The translations under genes and the position numbers were made by a program. Under the pieces are notes generated by a model. It searched no databases. It saw only the letters and a list, made by a program, of their open reading frames with translations, and was not told the DNA's origin. Source: Flavipsychrobacter stenotrophus (GTDB lineage Bacteria; Bacteroidota; Bacteroidia; Chitinophagales; Chitinophagaceae). From it: a stretch of DNA of 64,000 nt. Below are positions 36,008 to 44,521 of this stretch, piece by piece (position 1 is the stretch's first letter; each line of letters begins with the position of its first letter). Location of the stretch: contig NZ_PPSL01000002.1 of assembly GCF_002954265.1 (NCBI RefSeq), positions 124,001 to 188,000 of the forward strand, given 5' to 3'.

Positions 36008-37846
36008 TTACTCTACTGTTACTGATTTTGCTAAGTTGCGCGGCTGGTCTACATTACAACCTCTCATGATAGCTATATGGTACGCTAATAGCTGAAGTGG
36101 TACAATAGTGATCAGTGGTGAAAGTATTTCTTCAGTCTCCGGCACTTCAATTACGTGATCAGCCAATTCTGCTATCTGCGTATCGCCCTTTAGCACTACT
36201 GCTATGATCTTTCCTTTACGTGCTTTTACTTCCTGCACGTTAGAAACTATCTTCTCATAAGCACTCTTATTGGTTGCAAGGAATACCACCGGCATGTTCT
36301 CGTCAATAAGCGCTATCGGTCCGTGCTTCATTTCTGCAGCCGGGTATCCTTCAGCGTGTATATAAGAAATTTCCTTAAGCTTCAATGCGCCTTCCAGTGC
36401 TACAGGGAAGTTATAACCACGACCCAGATACAGGAAGTTATTGGCGTCTTTATAGATCGCGGCAATCTCCTTTATCTGGTCATTAAGTAATAATGTTTCT
36501 TCTATCTTCTTCGAAATGTTCTCCAGTTCATAAAGGATCTCCCTCATCTTAGATGTTGGGATCGTACCCTTTACCTGTGCAATCTGCAACGCTATCAGCG
36601 TGATGATAGACACCTGTGTAGAGAACGCCTTTGTTGATGCAACACCAATTTCAGGACCGGCATGTGTATAAGATCCGGCATGGGATGCACGGGCTATAGA
36701 AGACCCGATAACGTTACAGATACCATAGATCAATGCCTGCCTTTCCTTAGCCAACTCTATAGCTGCAAGTGTATCGGCTGTCTCTCCTGACTGAGAAATA
36801 GCAATAACCACATCATTATCCCTGATGATCGGATTACGATAACGGAACTCAGATGCATATTCTACTTCTACAGGTATACGTGCCAGATCTTCCAGCAAAT
36901 ATTCACCGATCATACCTGAGTGCCATGATGTACCACACGCTGTAATGATAAAGCGCTCAGCCTTATCAATACGGTTGATATATTCATCAAGTCCACCCAA
37001 CTTTATCCATCCCTGAGACGCATTCATTCGGCCACGAAGAGAATCTTCAATTGCCTTTGGCTGCTCGTAGATCTCCTTCAGCATGAAGTGTTCGAAATTA
37101 CCTTTCTCGATCATTTCAAGCGAAAACTCCAGTTTCTGTATAGCATGCGATTTTTCTACGTTGCCTAACGTACGGATGGAATAGGTTCCATCACGGTTGA
37201 TCACTGCAAACTCCTGATCATCCAGATACACCACATTCTTGGTGTACTCAATGATAGATGACGCATCAGACCCTATGAAAAACTCATCGTCACCAATACC
37301 CATTACCAACGGGCTACCCTTACGCGCAGCTACAAGTTGATCGGGGTTATTAACGTTCAGCACCACTATCGCATATGCACCTACAACCTCATTAAGGGCT
37401 ATACGCACAGCATTATCAAGTGTTGTATTTTCAGTTTTCTTTACTTCTTCTATCAGGTTCACCAATACTTCCGTATCAGTATCAGAATGAAAAACATAAC
37501 CTCTGCGCTCCAATTCTGCCTTTATCGAAGCATAATTTTCTATAATTCCGTTATGGATTATAGCTAATTCGCCAGACTGTGAAAGATGCGGATGCGCATT
37601 CCGGTCATTAGGTTCTCCGTGGGTTGCCCAACGGGTATGCCCTATGCCTATAGTTGCGCCTAATCTGTTAGGATCTACAACTTTTTCCAGTTCTATTACC
37701 TTTCCTGCTTTCTTAAATACGGTCATGTCCCCATTCAGCAACGCAACTCCTGCGCTGTCATAACCCCGATACTCAAGGCGCTTAAGGCCTTTTATCAGGA
37801 TGGGAAATGCCTGCCTGTTACCGATGTAACCTACTATGCCACACAT
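36008..37846 (-). CDS. glmS: Glutamine-fructose-6-phosphate aminotransferase (isomerizing)
   Basis: A 612-residue enzyme that makes glucosamine 6-phosphate from fructose 6-phosphate and glutamine, the first step toward UDP-GlcNAc for peptidoglycan and lipid A. The N-terminal glutaminase starts with nucleophile Cys2 in MCGIVGYIGNR and has RLEYRGYDSAG and GIGHTRWATHG. The C-terminal part has two SIS domains (TACGTSWHS, SQSGETADT) and ends in PRNLAKSVTVE. All catalytic segments are intact. It lies 3 bases behind the DUF4270 gene, so the two are in one operon. No glmS ribozyme is seen upstream. Confidence 0.97.
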   Translation of the reverse strand: MCGIVGYIGNRQAFPILIKGLKRLEYRGYDSAGVALLNGDMTVFKKAGKVIELEKVVDPNRLGATIGIGHTRWATHGEPNDRNAHPHLSQSGELAIIHNGIIENYASIKAELERRGYVFHSDTDTEVLVNLIEEVKKTENTTLDNAVRIALNEVVGAYAIVVLNVNNPDQLVAARKGSPLVMGIGDDEFFIGSDASSIIEYTKNVVYLDDQEFAVINRDGTYSIRTLGNVEKSHAIQKLEFSLEMIEKGNFEHFMLKEIYEQPKAIEDSLRGRMNASQGWIKLGGLDEYINRIDKAERFIITACGTSWHSGMIGEYLLEDLARIPVEVEYASEFRYRNPIIRDNDVVIAISQSGETADTLAAIELAKERQALIYGICNVIGSSIARASHAGSYTHAGPEIGVASTKAFSTQVSIITLIALQIAQVKGTIPTSKMREILYELENISKKIEETLLLNDQIKEIAAIYKDANNFLYLGRGYNFPVALEGALKLKEISYIHAEGYPAAEMKHGPIALIDENMPVVFLATNKSAYEKIVSNVQEVKARKGKIIAVVLKGDTQIAELADHVIEVPETEEILSPLITIVPLQLLAYHIAIMRGCNVDQPRNLAKSVTVE

Positions 37847-37849
37847 GGG

Positions 37850-39283
37850 TTATTTTTTTAGGGATGAATGTACAACAATTAGCTTTGCCTTGTATCTTAT
37901 GTCACTATAATTTCCTCCGGCAGCTAATAACCGGTAGGCGCCATACAACACCTGTGTACCTCTTATGTGGTAATGAAGCGTATCATTTCCGGCGGCTATA
38001 CTTGAGATCACCTCTCTTGGAATACCTATGGTGTATGTCGTAATACCGGTAGTCCCATAATTTATAGTATGAGGTGTACCATCAAGCACACTGTATACCG
38101 ATGTAGTACTTAATGGAAACCTGTCCAGTACAGTGTATTCACCACCTGCAGTTGTGCCCGCGGGGTACACACCATTACCTACACCAACAGGGTATATCTG
38201 GTCGCCCGGAAATAATTTTGCGGGATTCAGAGGTGCAATAAGAGATAGCTGTATCTCTGCCTTGTTGATCACCACACCCTTAGGTATTTTGCTCAACAGG
38301 CCGTACACTTTTAGATCTATTGAAGCACCTGGCTGGTTCTGTATTGCTACGATCGAATCATTTGCTTGCGTAGAATTAAACAGACTGTTTATCGGGTAGC
38401 GGCTATAAGACTTTGTTACATTATTGAAATGCGCACATACCGACTGCTCATGAGAAAACGCAAGATGTTGCGCACTGTCTGCACTTGCAGTATCGTGGTA
38501 GTACACCAATATACCCGCTCTGGTATAGTCATCACTACCATTAAGTACAAAATAAGGCAATACTTTATTGAACTGTACCAGACTGGTTGGCCTTATGCAT
38601 ATCCCCTTGAATGCTTCAACAAATGTTGCTGATGAAGGAGATGCAGCATAGGCTCCTACCGCTGCGCTCAATTTAGGATATATTTCATTCTTCTTAAGCC
38701 TTATCCTCATTGCCGGAGCATAATTGACACCTGCTACCCTTACAGAATCTTTCAGGTTGTGAAGATTTACCGTAACAGGATCGCTCAATGGGCTGGCTAT
38801 ATTGATAGCTTTATTGGAATATGGGAAATAAATACTGTTGTACCCTATTGTATCGTCGAGATAAAATACCTGATAAGATTGGGTAAGGCTTAGATTGCCA
38901 GTATCACCGTAGGAAAAGTTGGAATAAGGGATGGTTAATACTATAGAATCAATATGATCAGCAATAGTAGCCATACTTGTCACACCACCGGAATTTGTTA
39001 TCTGGAAAAAAGTAGCTGCAGTTGTAGTACCAAAAAATGAATCTGTAAGCGTACCTATTGCCTGGTATTCATACGCCCCCGATGCATTAAAACTGGTAAT
39101 AACATCATCGGTGTAAAACGTATGTGTAATACATGACAATGTATCTGCCCTTACACCTACCGTGTCACTGGCAGGCGATAAAGAAGAACTGATCAGCGTA
39201 CGCTCACGGCATGCACTGAATCCCACCACTACTAATGCCAGTAAAGCATATATAAATTTCAAACGACGAAAACCAGGATTCAA
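37850..39283 (-). CDS. DUF4270-family lipoprotein
   Basis: A 477-residue exported lipoprotein (signal about 1-25, lipobox GFSAC). The mature domain matches the DUF4270 family found almost only in Bacteroidota. It starts with a serine/threonine-rich stretch, contains strands such as YEYQAIGTLTDSFFG and VLTIPYSN, and ends with ILRGTQVLYGAYRL-like text. Its function is unknown. In many Bacteroidota it sits, as here, between a glycogen-synthase-like gene and glmS, next to panC. The stop is 3 bases from glmS. Confidence 0.85.
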   Translation of the reverse strand: MNPGFRRLKFIYALLALVVVGFSACRERTLISSSLSPASDTVGVRADTLSCITHTFYTDDVITSFNASGAYEYQAIGTLTDSFFGTTTAATFFQITNSGGVTSMATIADHIDSIVLTIPYSNFSYGDTGNLSLTQSYQVFYLDDTIGYNSIYFPYSNKAINIASPLSDPVTVNLHNLKDSVRVAGVNYAPAMRIRLKKNEIYPKLSAAVGAYAASPSSATFVEAFKGICIRPTSLVQFNKVLPYFVLNGSDDYTRAGILVYYHDTASADSAQHLAFSHEQSVCAHFNNVTKSYSRYPINSLFNSTQANDSIVAIQNQPGASIDLKVYGLLSKIPKGVVINKAEIQLSLIAPLNPAKLFPGDQIYPVGVGNGVYPAGTTAGGEYTVLDRFPLSTTSVYSVLDGTPHTINYGTTGITTYTIGIPREVISSIAAGNDTLHYHIRGTQVLYGAYRLLAAGGNYSDIRYKAKLIVVHSSLKK

Positions 39284-39322
39284 AATACTTTTTTTTAGGG
39301 TGCTAAGATGATAAAAGAAAAA

Positions 39323-40150
39323 CTAAGACTCTGTTAAGCTTTTATAAAGCTCCAGCAGTGAAGAAACATCTTCCTTCCAGGCCTCATCATACTTCACTAT
39401 CTTCTTGGTCTTACTTGGCTTCAGTTCGTCAGAGATATTGTCGCCTATCGTGTCAGAGCCTATCACAACTACGTCTGCGTGTCTGCTTCCGCCTATTGTC
39501 AACGCACTATTAGTACCCGGCTTGAATGCTTCGAAATCTTTATCCTTTATCTCACTGCTGATCATAGCTTTCTTCATGAAATTGGGATTCAATGTCTCGG
39601 CAAATTGATCTGCCTGAGCAGTGTAAATTACTTTACTGTAGCCAAAAACAGGTTCTTTCTTATAAGTGGTCTTCAGGTAAAGCGGTGCTAATGAAGTCAT
39701 CCAGCCATGGCAATGGATCACATGCGGAGGCCAGCCAAACTTCTTAACGGTCTCCAATGCGCTCTTACAAAAGAAGATCATACGCTCAGCGTTGTCATCA
39801 AAAAACTCATCCTGATCGTCTCTGAAAACAGACTTGCGCTTGAAATAATCCTCGTTGTCCATGAAATAAACCTGCAGCCTGGCATTAGGCAAGGATGCCA
39901 CCTTTATCTGCAATGGATAATCATCCTTATCGATGATCACATTGATACCCGACAGTCGTACCACCTCATGCAGCCTGTGACGGCGCTCGTTGATAACGCC
40001 AAATCGCGGCATTATTACACGGATCTCGAGTCCGGAATCAAAAGTCTTAATCGCCAGTTTATTAAGGATATGTGCAAAATCCGTAAACTCAGTGTATGGA
40101 GATAACTCGTTGGCAATAATTAATACACGCTTCTTTGTGTCTGCTGACAT
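39323..40150 (-). CDS. Glycogen/starch synthase N-terminal-domain protein
   Basis: A 275-residue protein with the GT5 catalytic N-terminal Rossmann domain only. It has KKRVLIIANELSPYTEFTDFA, RVIMPRFGVINER, VIHCHGWMTSLAPLYLK, and VFGYSKVIYTAQ. Full glycogen synthases have about 470 residues and a second GT1-type domain that completes the ADP-glucose site; this is missing. The N-terminal KxGG motif that binds ADP-glucose is also not present in its usual form. So glycosyl transfer is doubtful and a structural or regulatory role is possible. It heads the minus-strand group with DUF4270, glmS and metK and is divergent from panC. Confidence 0.85.
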   Translation of the reverse strand: MSADTKKRVLIIANELSPYTEFTDFAHILNKLAIKTFDSGLEIRVIMPRFGVINERRHRLHEVVRLSGINVIIDKDDYPLQIKVASLPNARLQVYFMDNEDYFKRKSVFRDDQDEFFDDNAERMIFFCKSALETVKKFGWPPHVIHCHGWMTSLAPLYLKTTYKKEPVFGYSKVIYTAQADQFAETLNPNFMKKAMISSEIKDKDFEAFKPGTNSALTIGGSRHADVVVIGSDTIGDNISDELKPSKTKKIVKYDEAWKEDVSSLLELYKSLTES

Positions 40151-40186
40151 TCGTTAGATTAATTATTAATAAATAACAAATAGTCT

Positions 40187-40195
40187 GCAAAATTA
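40187..40195 (-). promoter_or_regulatory. -7 box of the glycogen-synthase-like / glmS / metK transcript
   Basis: On the minus strand TAATTTTGC (complement of 40187-40195) matches TAnnTTTGC and lies 36 bases before the ATG at 40150. A TTG 16 bases further upstream (complement of 40212-40214) is a short-spaced -33 candidate. Confidence 0.5.
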
Positions 40196-40251
40196 CGAAA
40201 ATATTGAATTGCAACCGTAATTTGCACTCGTTTCTAATTAAAAAAAATAAC

Positions 40252-41100
40252 ATGGTGATCTTTAAGGAGGCTGCACAGTTAGGTGATTTTCTTCGCCACA
40301 AGGTTGAAAATAATTTAAATATCGGCTTTATACCCACCATGGGTGCCCTGCATTCAGGACATATCAGCCTGGTGAAAAACGCACACGCTCAGGGCATGTT
40401 CACCGTATGCAGCATCTTCCTCAATCCCACCCAGTTCAACGACAAAAAGGACTATGAACAGTACCCGGTATCTACCGATGCCGACATCGAAATGCTGCTA
40501 CAGGCGGGCTGTGACGTGCTTTTCCTGCCTTCAGTGGAAGAGATGTACCCGGGAGGTACGGACAAAATGAAAACTTATGATTTCGGCTACCTCGATACCA
40601 TTCTGGAAGGGGCCAACAGGCCAGGCCATTTTAAGGGGGTTGGGCAAATTGTAAGCCGCCTGCTCGACATTGTAAAACCACATACGCTCTACCTCGGACA
40701 GAAAGACTATCAGCAGTGCATGGTCATCAAAAAATTAATTGAAATACTTGGGTTGCCATCGCTTAATCTGGTCATTTCCCCCACTTTACGCGAGCAGGAT
40801 GGCCTGGCTATGAGTTCCCGCAACCGCCGCCTTACCGAACCTCAGCGTGCTTTGGCAGCATTGCTGTACCAGTGCCTGGTCTCCATTCAAACTAAACAAG
40901 CCGGCGGAAACTTCGCAATTGTTCAGAAAGAATGTACCGACTTGCTTATCGCCAAAGGCTTCACACCCGAATATGTTGCCCTTGCCGATGCCAACAACCT
41001 GCAACTACTCAGCAACTACGACAATAGCGTTCCAATGATCACCCTTATCGCCGCCAAAATCGGCGAGATAAGGCTTATCGATAATATACTGTTGCAATAA
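40252..41100 (+). CDS. panC: Pantothenate synthetase (pantoate-beta-alanine ligase)
   Basis: A 282-residue enzyme that joins pantoate and beta-alanine with ATP in vitamin B5 and CoA synthesis. The start MVIFKEAAQL (ATG 40252) is preferred over the in-frame upstream ATG, which adds a Lys/Asn stretch lying in the promoter region. Motifs are IPTMGALHSGHISLVKNA (the HIGH-type ATP site), FLNPTQFNDKKDY, LYLGQKDYQQ and the KMSKS-like AMSSRNRRL. Length fits the family. No panB or panD lies beside it. Confidence 0.96.
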   Translation: MVIFKEAAQLGDFLRHKVENNLNIGFIPTMGALHSGHISLVKNAHAQGMFTVCSIFLNPTQFNDKKDYEQYPVSTDADIEMLLQAGCDVLFLPSVEEMYPGGTDKMKTYDFGYLDTILEGANRPGHFKGVGQIVSRLLDIVKPHTLYLGQKDYQQCMVIKKLIEILGLPSLNLVISPTLREQDGLAMSSRNRRLTEPQRALAALLYQCLVSIQTKQAGGNFAIVQKECTDLLIAKGFTPEYVALADANNLQLLSNYDNSVPMITLIAAKIGEIRLIDNILLQ

Positions 41101-41181
41101 AAAGTATAGACTTTAATTTCACTTCAACCACTTTAGTGTCACTGTAAGCTTGGCGCAGGGCGCACTAACAGTAATCGGGCA

Positions 41182-41200
41182 GGCGTCTCTTTGAGACGTA
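41182..41200. repeat. GAGACG extragenic inverted repeat, copy 2
   Basis: CGTCTC (41184-41189) and GAGACG (41193-41198) form a 6-bp stem with loop TTT. It lies in the 256-bp gap between panC and tdk and shares its arms with the element at 34577-34606. Otherwise this gap shows no gene; an AT-rich stretch at 41280-41330 may hold the tdk promoter. Confidence 0.4.
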
Positions 41201-41356
41201 TTAGACTCCCGTTCCACCACAAGAGCCACTATCCTCCCCATTACATTTTTTGGGGATAAATAAGGCAAAAACCACCATAATAATTTACAGTTAAGTTTTT
41301 ACTTTTACAGTAGGGCCTAATGATCTTATGCCCGTCATTATTATAGCGCATATACT

Positions 41357-41920
41357 ATGTTTATAGAACCATACTCAGGGAATAAAAAGAAAGGTTGGAT
41401 AGAAGTGATTGCAGGTAGCATGTTCTCAGGCAAAACAGAGGAACTGATAAGACGACTGAAACGTGTGGATATAGCAGGACAGAGGGCAGAGATATTTAAA
41501 CCCGCTGTAGACACCCGTTACCATCCAGAAGACATTGTGTCGCACGACTCGTCCAGAGTCCGCTCTACCCCCATAGATAGCCCGTTCAACATACTTTTAC
41601 TCGCATCAGGTGTGGATGTAGTAGGTATTGACGAAGCTCAGTTCTTTAATCCCGAAATAGTAGAGGTGGCAGAAAAACTGGCATTGAATGGTATCCGCGT
41701 TATTGTTGCCGGTCTGGACATGGACTATCTGGGCAATCCTTTTGGCCCCATGCCAGCGCTTATGTCTCGCGCTGAGTACGTCACCAAGCTCCACGCTATC
41801 TGCGTAAAGTGCGGCGATATCGCCAACTACTCATACCGTATCCCTAAAATAGACGATCAGGTATTACTTGGCGAAAAGAACATTTACGAACCTCGCTGCA
41901 GGCACTGCTTCTATAACTGA
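41357..41920 (+). CDS. tdk: Thymidine kinase
   Basis: A 187-residue type II thymidine kinase that phosphorylates thymidine for salvage. P-loop [14 protein letters not shown] (about 21-34), the second site GIDEAQFF (about 95-102), AGLDMDYLG, and the zinc ribbon with C-V-K-C and C-R-H-C near the C-terminus. The N-terminal [17 protein letters not shown] segment is typical of Bacteroidota members. It ends at a perfect palindromic terminator shared with gdhA. Confidence 0.95.
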   Translation: MFIEPYSGNKKKGWIEVIAGSMFSGKTEELIRRLKRVDIAGQRAEIFKPAVDTRYHPEDIVSHDSSRVRSTPIDSPFNILLLASGVDVVGIDEAQFFNPEIVEVAEKLALNGIRVIVAGLDMDYLGNPFGPMPALMSRAEYVTKLHAICVKCGDIANYSYRIPKIDDQVLLGEKNIYEPRCRHCFYN

Positions 41921-41950
41921 TCGCTGGTGAAAGCCACTTGATCAACTGAA

Positions 41951-41994
41951 ATATAATTATTAAGGCTGCCAATTGGCAGCCTTAATAATTATAT
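41951..41994. terminator. Perfect 44-nt palindrome, bidirectional terminator
   Basis: Positions 41951-41994 read the same on both strands without a mismatch: an A/T outer part, TAAGGCTGCC inside, centred on AATT at 41971-41974. It lies exactly between convergent tdk (stop 41920) and gdhA (stop 42011). Each strand shows a GC-rich hairpin followed by TTAATAATTATAT, so it should end both transcripts. Confidence 0.85.
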
Positions 41995-42010
41995 AAATAT
42001 CGACAACCGA

Positions 42011-43429
42011 CTATGGGAAGATACCCAGTTCTTCGTAAGATACACCAACCTTGTTGATAGCAACTACGAATGCCGCAGTACGCATATCCACTTTGCGCTC
42101 CAAACGCACCCACTCTTCGTGGATCTCGTGGTAAGAGCTGATCATTGTATCTTCAAGACCAGAGTAAACCAAATCAGCTTCATCAGGGCCATGCAGTATC
42201 TGCTTGCGCTCTGTATCTGTTGCTTTCTTGCCAGTCAGGTTTTCAACAGCATTCAGTATAGAACCATTCTGGTTTTCGCTGAAACGCTTGTCCATACGGC
42301 CAAAACGAACGTGGCTCAGGTTCTTCAACCATTCGAAGTAAGATACCGTAACACCACCTGCATTCAGGTACATGTCTGGTATGATCATTACTCCCTTTGC
42401 GCCAAGTATTTCGTCAGCTTCAGGTGTCAACGGCCCGTTAGCACCTTCACCTATTATTTTAGCCTGTATACGATCAGCATTGCTTGCATTGATCACGTTC
42501 TCTAATGCTGAAGGGATCAATATATCGCAAGGCATTTCAAGCGTAGTAGAGCTGGTAGCCATGTTAGTAGCACCGGGGAAGTTTAGGATGCTGCCTGTAG
42601 ATTTACGGTGGTTTACCACTTCGTAAAGGTTCAGACCAGCTTCGCTATATATTCCACCTTCATATTCAGAAAGACCTACTATTATTGCGCCATTGTCATA
42701 GAAGAACTTTGCAGCGTGGTAACCCACATTACCCATTCCCTGCACTATCACCTTCTTACCTTTAACACCGGTAGTAAGCCCCAGTCTTGTCATGTCCTCT
42801 TCAATGCTTACAGCTTCGCGGATACCATAATAGACACCAAGACCTGTAGCTTCAGTACGGCCACGTACACCACCCTGCGTTACAGGCTTACCTGTAATAC
42901 ATGCCAATGCATCAACCTCACCTGGCTTCAATGAAGCGTAAGTATCAACGATCCAGCTCATTTCGCGTGAACCTGTACCGTAATCGGGAGCAGGAACATC
43001 TATACCAGGGCCAATGAAATTCTTCTTCACTAATTCAGAAGCATAACGACGGGTAATTTTTTCAAGCTCGAAAGTTGTATATTTCTTAGGATCGATCTTT
43101 ATACCACCCTTACCACCACCAAATGGAACGTTTACTATCGCACACTTGTAAGTCATCAGCGCGGCAAGTGCCATCACTTCATCCTGATTTACATCCATGC
43201 TGTAACGGATACCACCTTTACAAGGCAGCTTATGGTGAGAGTGCTGTACACGGTAAGCTTCGATAACTTCTATGCTATCTCCGATTCTTACCGGGAATTT
43301 CATACGATAAACTGAATTACAAGCTTTGATCTGCTCAAGTATACCCGCTTCAAAACGCGTGTACTTAGACGCCTTATCAAAGTTGCGTTCTACGCCCTGA
43401 AAAAAACTGTAGTGACCTTGATTTTCCAC
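42011..43429 (-). CDS. gdhA: Glutamate dehydrogenase (Glu/Leu/Phe/Val family)
   Basis: A 472-residue enzyme that interconverts glutamate with 2-oxoglutarate and ammonia. The start codon is GTG at 43429, since no ATG occurs before the conserved N-terminal part. Catalytic and substrate segments are [32 protein letters not shown], the catalytic Asp region [13 protein letters not shown], and the Rossmann motif [10 protein letters not shown]. The C-terminus has a family-typical extension of about 50 residues ending in YEELGIFP. Cofactor choice cannot be read with certainty. It is 35 bases behind ccmD on the same strand. Confidence 0.94.
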   Translation of the reverse strand: MENQGHYSFFQGVERNFDKASKYTRFEAGILEQIKACNSVYRMKFPVRIGDSIEVIEAYRVQHSHHKLPCKGGIRYSMDVNQDEVMALAALMTYKCAIVNVPFGGGKGGIKIDPKKYTTFELEKITRRYASELVKKNFIGPGIDVPAPDYGTGSREMSWIVDTYASLKPGEVDALACITGKPVTQGGVRGRTEATGLGVYYGIREAVSIEEDMTRLGLTTGVKGKKVIVQGMGNVGYHAAKFFYDNGAIIVGLSEYEGGIYSEAGLNLYEVVNHRKSTGSILNFPGATNMATSSTTLEMPCDILIPSALENVINASNADRIQAKIIGEGANGPLTPEADEILGAKGVMIIPDMYLNAGGVTVSYFEWLKNLSHVRFGRMDKRFSENQNGSILNAVENLTGKKATDTERKQILHGPDEADLVYSGLEDTMISSYHEIHEEWVRLERKVDMRTAAFVVAINKVGVSYEELGIFP

Positions 43430-43464
43430 CTTATTTGTTTTTTAAATTAATGAATACTATTTGT

Positions 43465-43668
43465 TTAACTCTTTTCTGCCTTTGTTAGTTTCCTGTCCAG
43501 ATATATCAAATAAGCAAAAATCCCCGCAAATATAGTAGCTAATACTGCAACAACAACATATATTTTACCATTTGAACGCATAGTATCAGCCATTTCAGTC
43601 TGAGCCTGTGCAATTGTTGTCGTTAACAGTAACACTAAGATAGTTACCAGTGTATATTTTGCTTTCAT
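43465..43668 (-). CDS. CcmD-like small membrane protein
   Basis: A 67-residue protein with a signal-like N-terminal helix (about 5-22), a second helix (about 36-57, IYVVVAVLATIFAGIFAYLIYLD) and a charged DRKLTKAEK end. The size, the YLIYLDRKL ending and its place 6 bases behind a CcsA/CcmC gene match the CcmD-like proteins of Bacteroidota. Those stabilise the heme-handling complex in cytochrome c maturation. Function is by family and context. Confidence 0.8.
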   Translation of the reverse strand: MKAKYTLVTILVLLLTTTIAQAQTEMADTMRSNGKIYVVVAVLATIFAGIFAYLIYLDRKLTKAEKS

Positions 43669-43674
43669 CTCTGT

Positions 43675-44361
43675 TTATTTTTCAAAGTCTGATTGTAGTG
43701 ACTTTTCTTCCTTGTTATACTTGATTAAACCGACCCTCGTCTTTAAACTCGCTATCCAACATCCCACCAGTATCCAGCCTATTACTGCCGGATAAAATAC
43801 CATTCGCATGTTCCTGTCCAGGTCATATTGCTTGAATGCTGGATTTCCACCATTACCCGGGTGCAAAGAATCAACCATCCTTGGCAAAATAAAGATCAGC
43901 GGAATCATCATTGCAAAGGCAAATATATTGTACACCGCACTTATCTTGGCCTTCTTTTCATCGTCCTTTATACCATTACGTAGTATTGCGTAGGCGAAAT
44001 AGATCAGCATACATAACGCCGTCCCCAATTGTTTAGGGTCATTGCTCCACGCCTCGCCCCAGGTATATTGCGCCCACTCCATGCCGGTAAGCATACCCAA
44101 TATACTAAAGAAGATACCGGTATTTGTAAGCTGGACGGCAAAAATATCATCCTTCAGGTTACCAGAATTAAGATACTTTATGGAATAAATGAACGCTCCC
44201 GCAAAAAGGATGATCATGGTAAACCACATAGGCACGTGAAAGTAAAGATTGCGTATCGTTTCATTCAGAATATCCAGGCGAGGCACAGGCATAAGCAGTC
44301 CACCTATTATGGTATAACCCACCAGCAATCCGCCAAATATTTTCCACCACCAACTACGCAA
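43675..44361 (-). CDS. ccsA: CcsA/CcmC-type cytochrome c biogenesis protein
   Basis: A 228-residue membrane protein with six predicted helices. The tryptophan-rich heme-binding WWD segment reads MEWAQYTWGEAWSNDPKQ (about 93-110). Conserved histidines lie in NLYFHVPMW before it and DSLHPG after it. The family presents heme to the apocytochrome maturation machinery on the outer side of the membrane. It comes first in a group with ccmD-like and gdhA, 6 bases before the former. The companion ccmA/ccmB genes are not nearby. Confidence 0.9.
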   Translation of the reverse strand: MRSWWWKIFGGLLVGYTIIGGLLMPVPRLDILNETIRNLYFHVPMWFTMIILFAGAFIYSIKYLNSGNLKDDIFAVQLTNTGIFFSILGMLTGMEWAQYTWGEAWSNDPKQLGTALCMLIYFAYAILRNGIKDDEKKAKISAVYNIFAFAMMIPLIFILPRMVDSLHPGNGGNPAFKQYDLDRNMRMVFYPAVIGWILVGCWIASLKTRVGLIKYNKEEKSLQSDFEK

Positions 44362-44460
44362 TGCTTTTAAAATTTTGGCAAAAGTAGGAAATTTAATTAC
44401 TTCTGTAAGTATTATACTTACACATCAAGAATAATATTTCCAAATGTGCAAACAGCCTTA

Positions 44461-44500
44461 ATAAAAACAAGCGGCAGATGACCTTAATCAGCTGCCGCTT
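44461..44500 (-). terminator. Terminator of the S8 protease gene
   Basis: On the minus strand a perfect 9-bp stem (44492-44500 with 44469-44477) and a 14-base loop are followed by GTTTTTAT. It lies 22 bases behind the stop. Confidence 0.8.
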
Positions 44501-44521
44501 ATCCAAAATAAGTATTGAAAA

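Noticed and set aside
36008-37850. A glmS ribozyme or riboswitch before glmS
   Set aside because: Only 3 bases separate glmS from the upstream gene, and no ribozyme core is seen.
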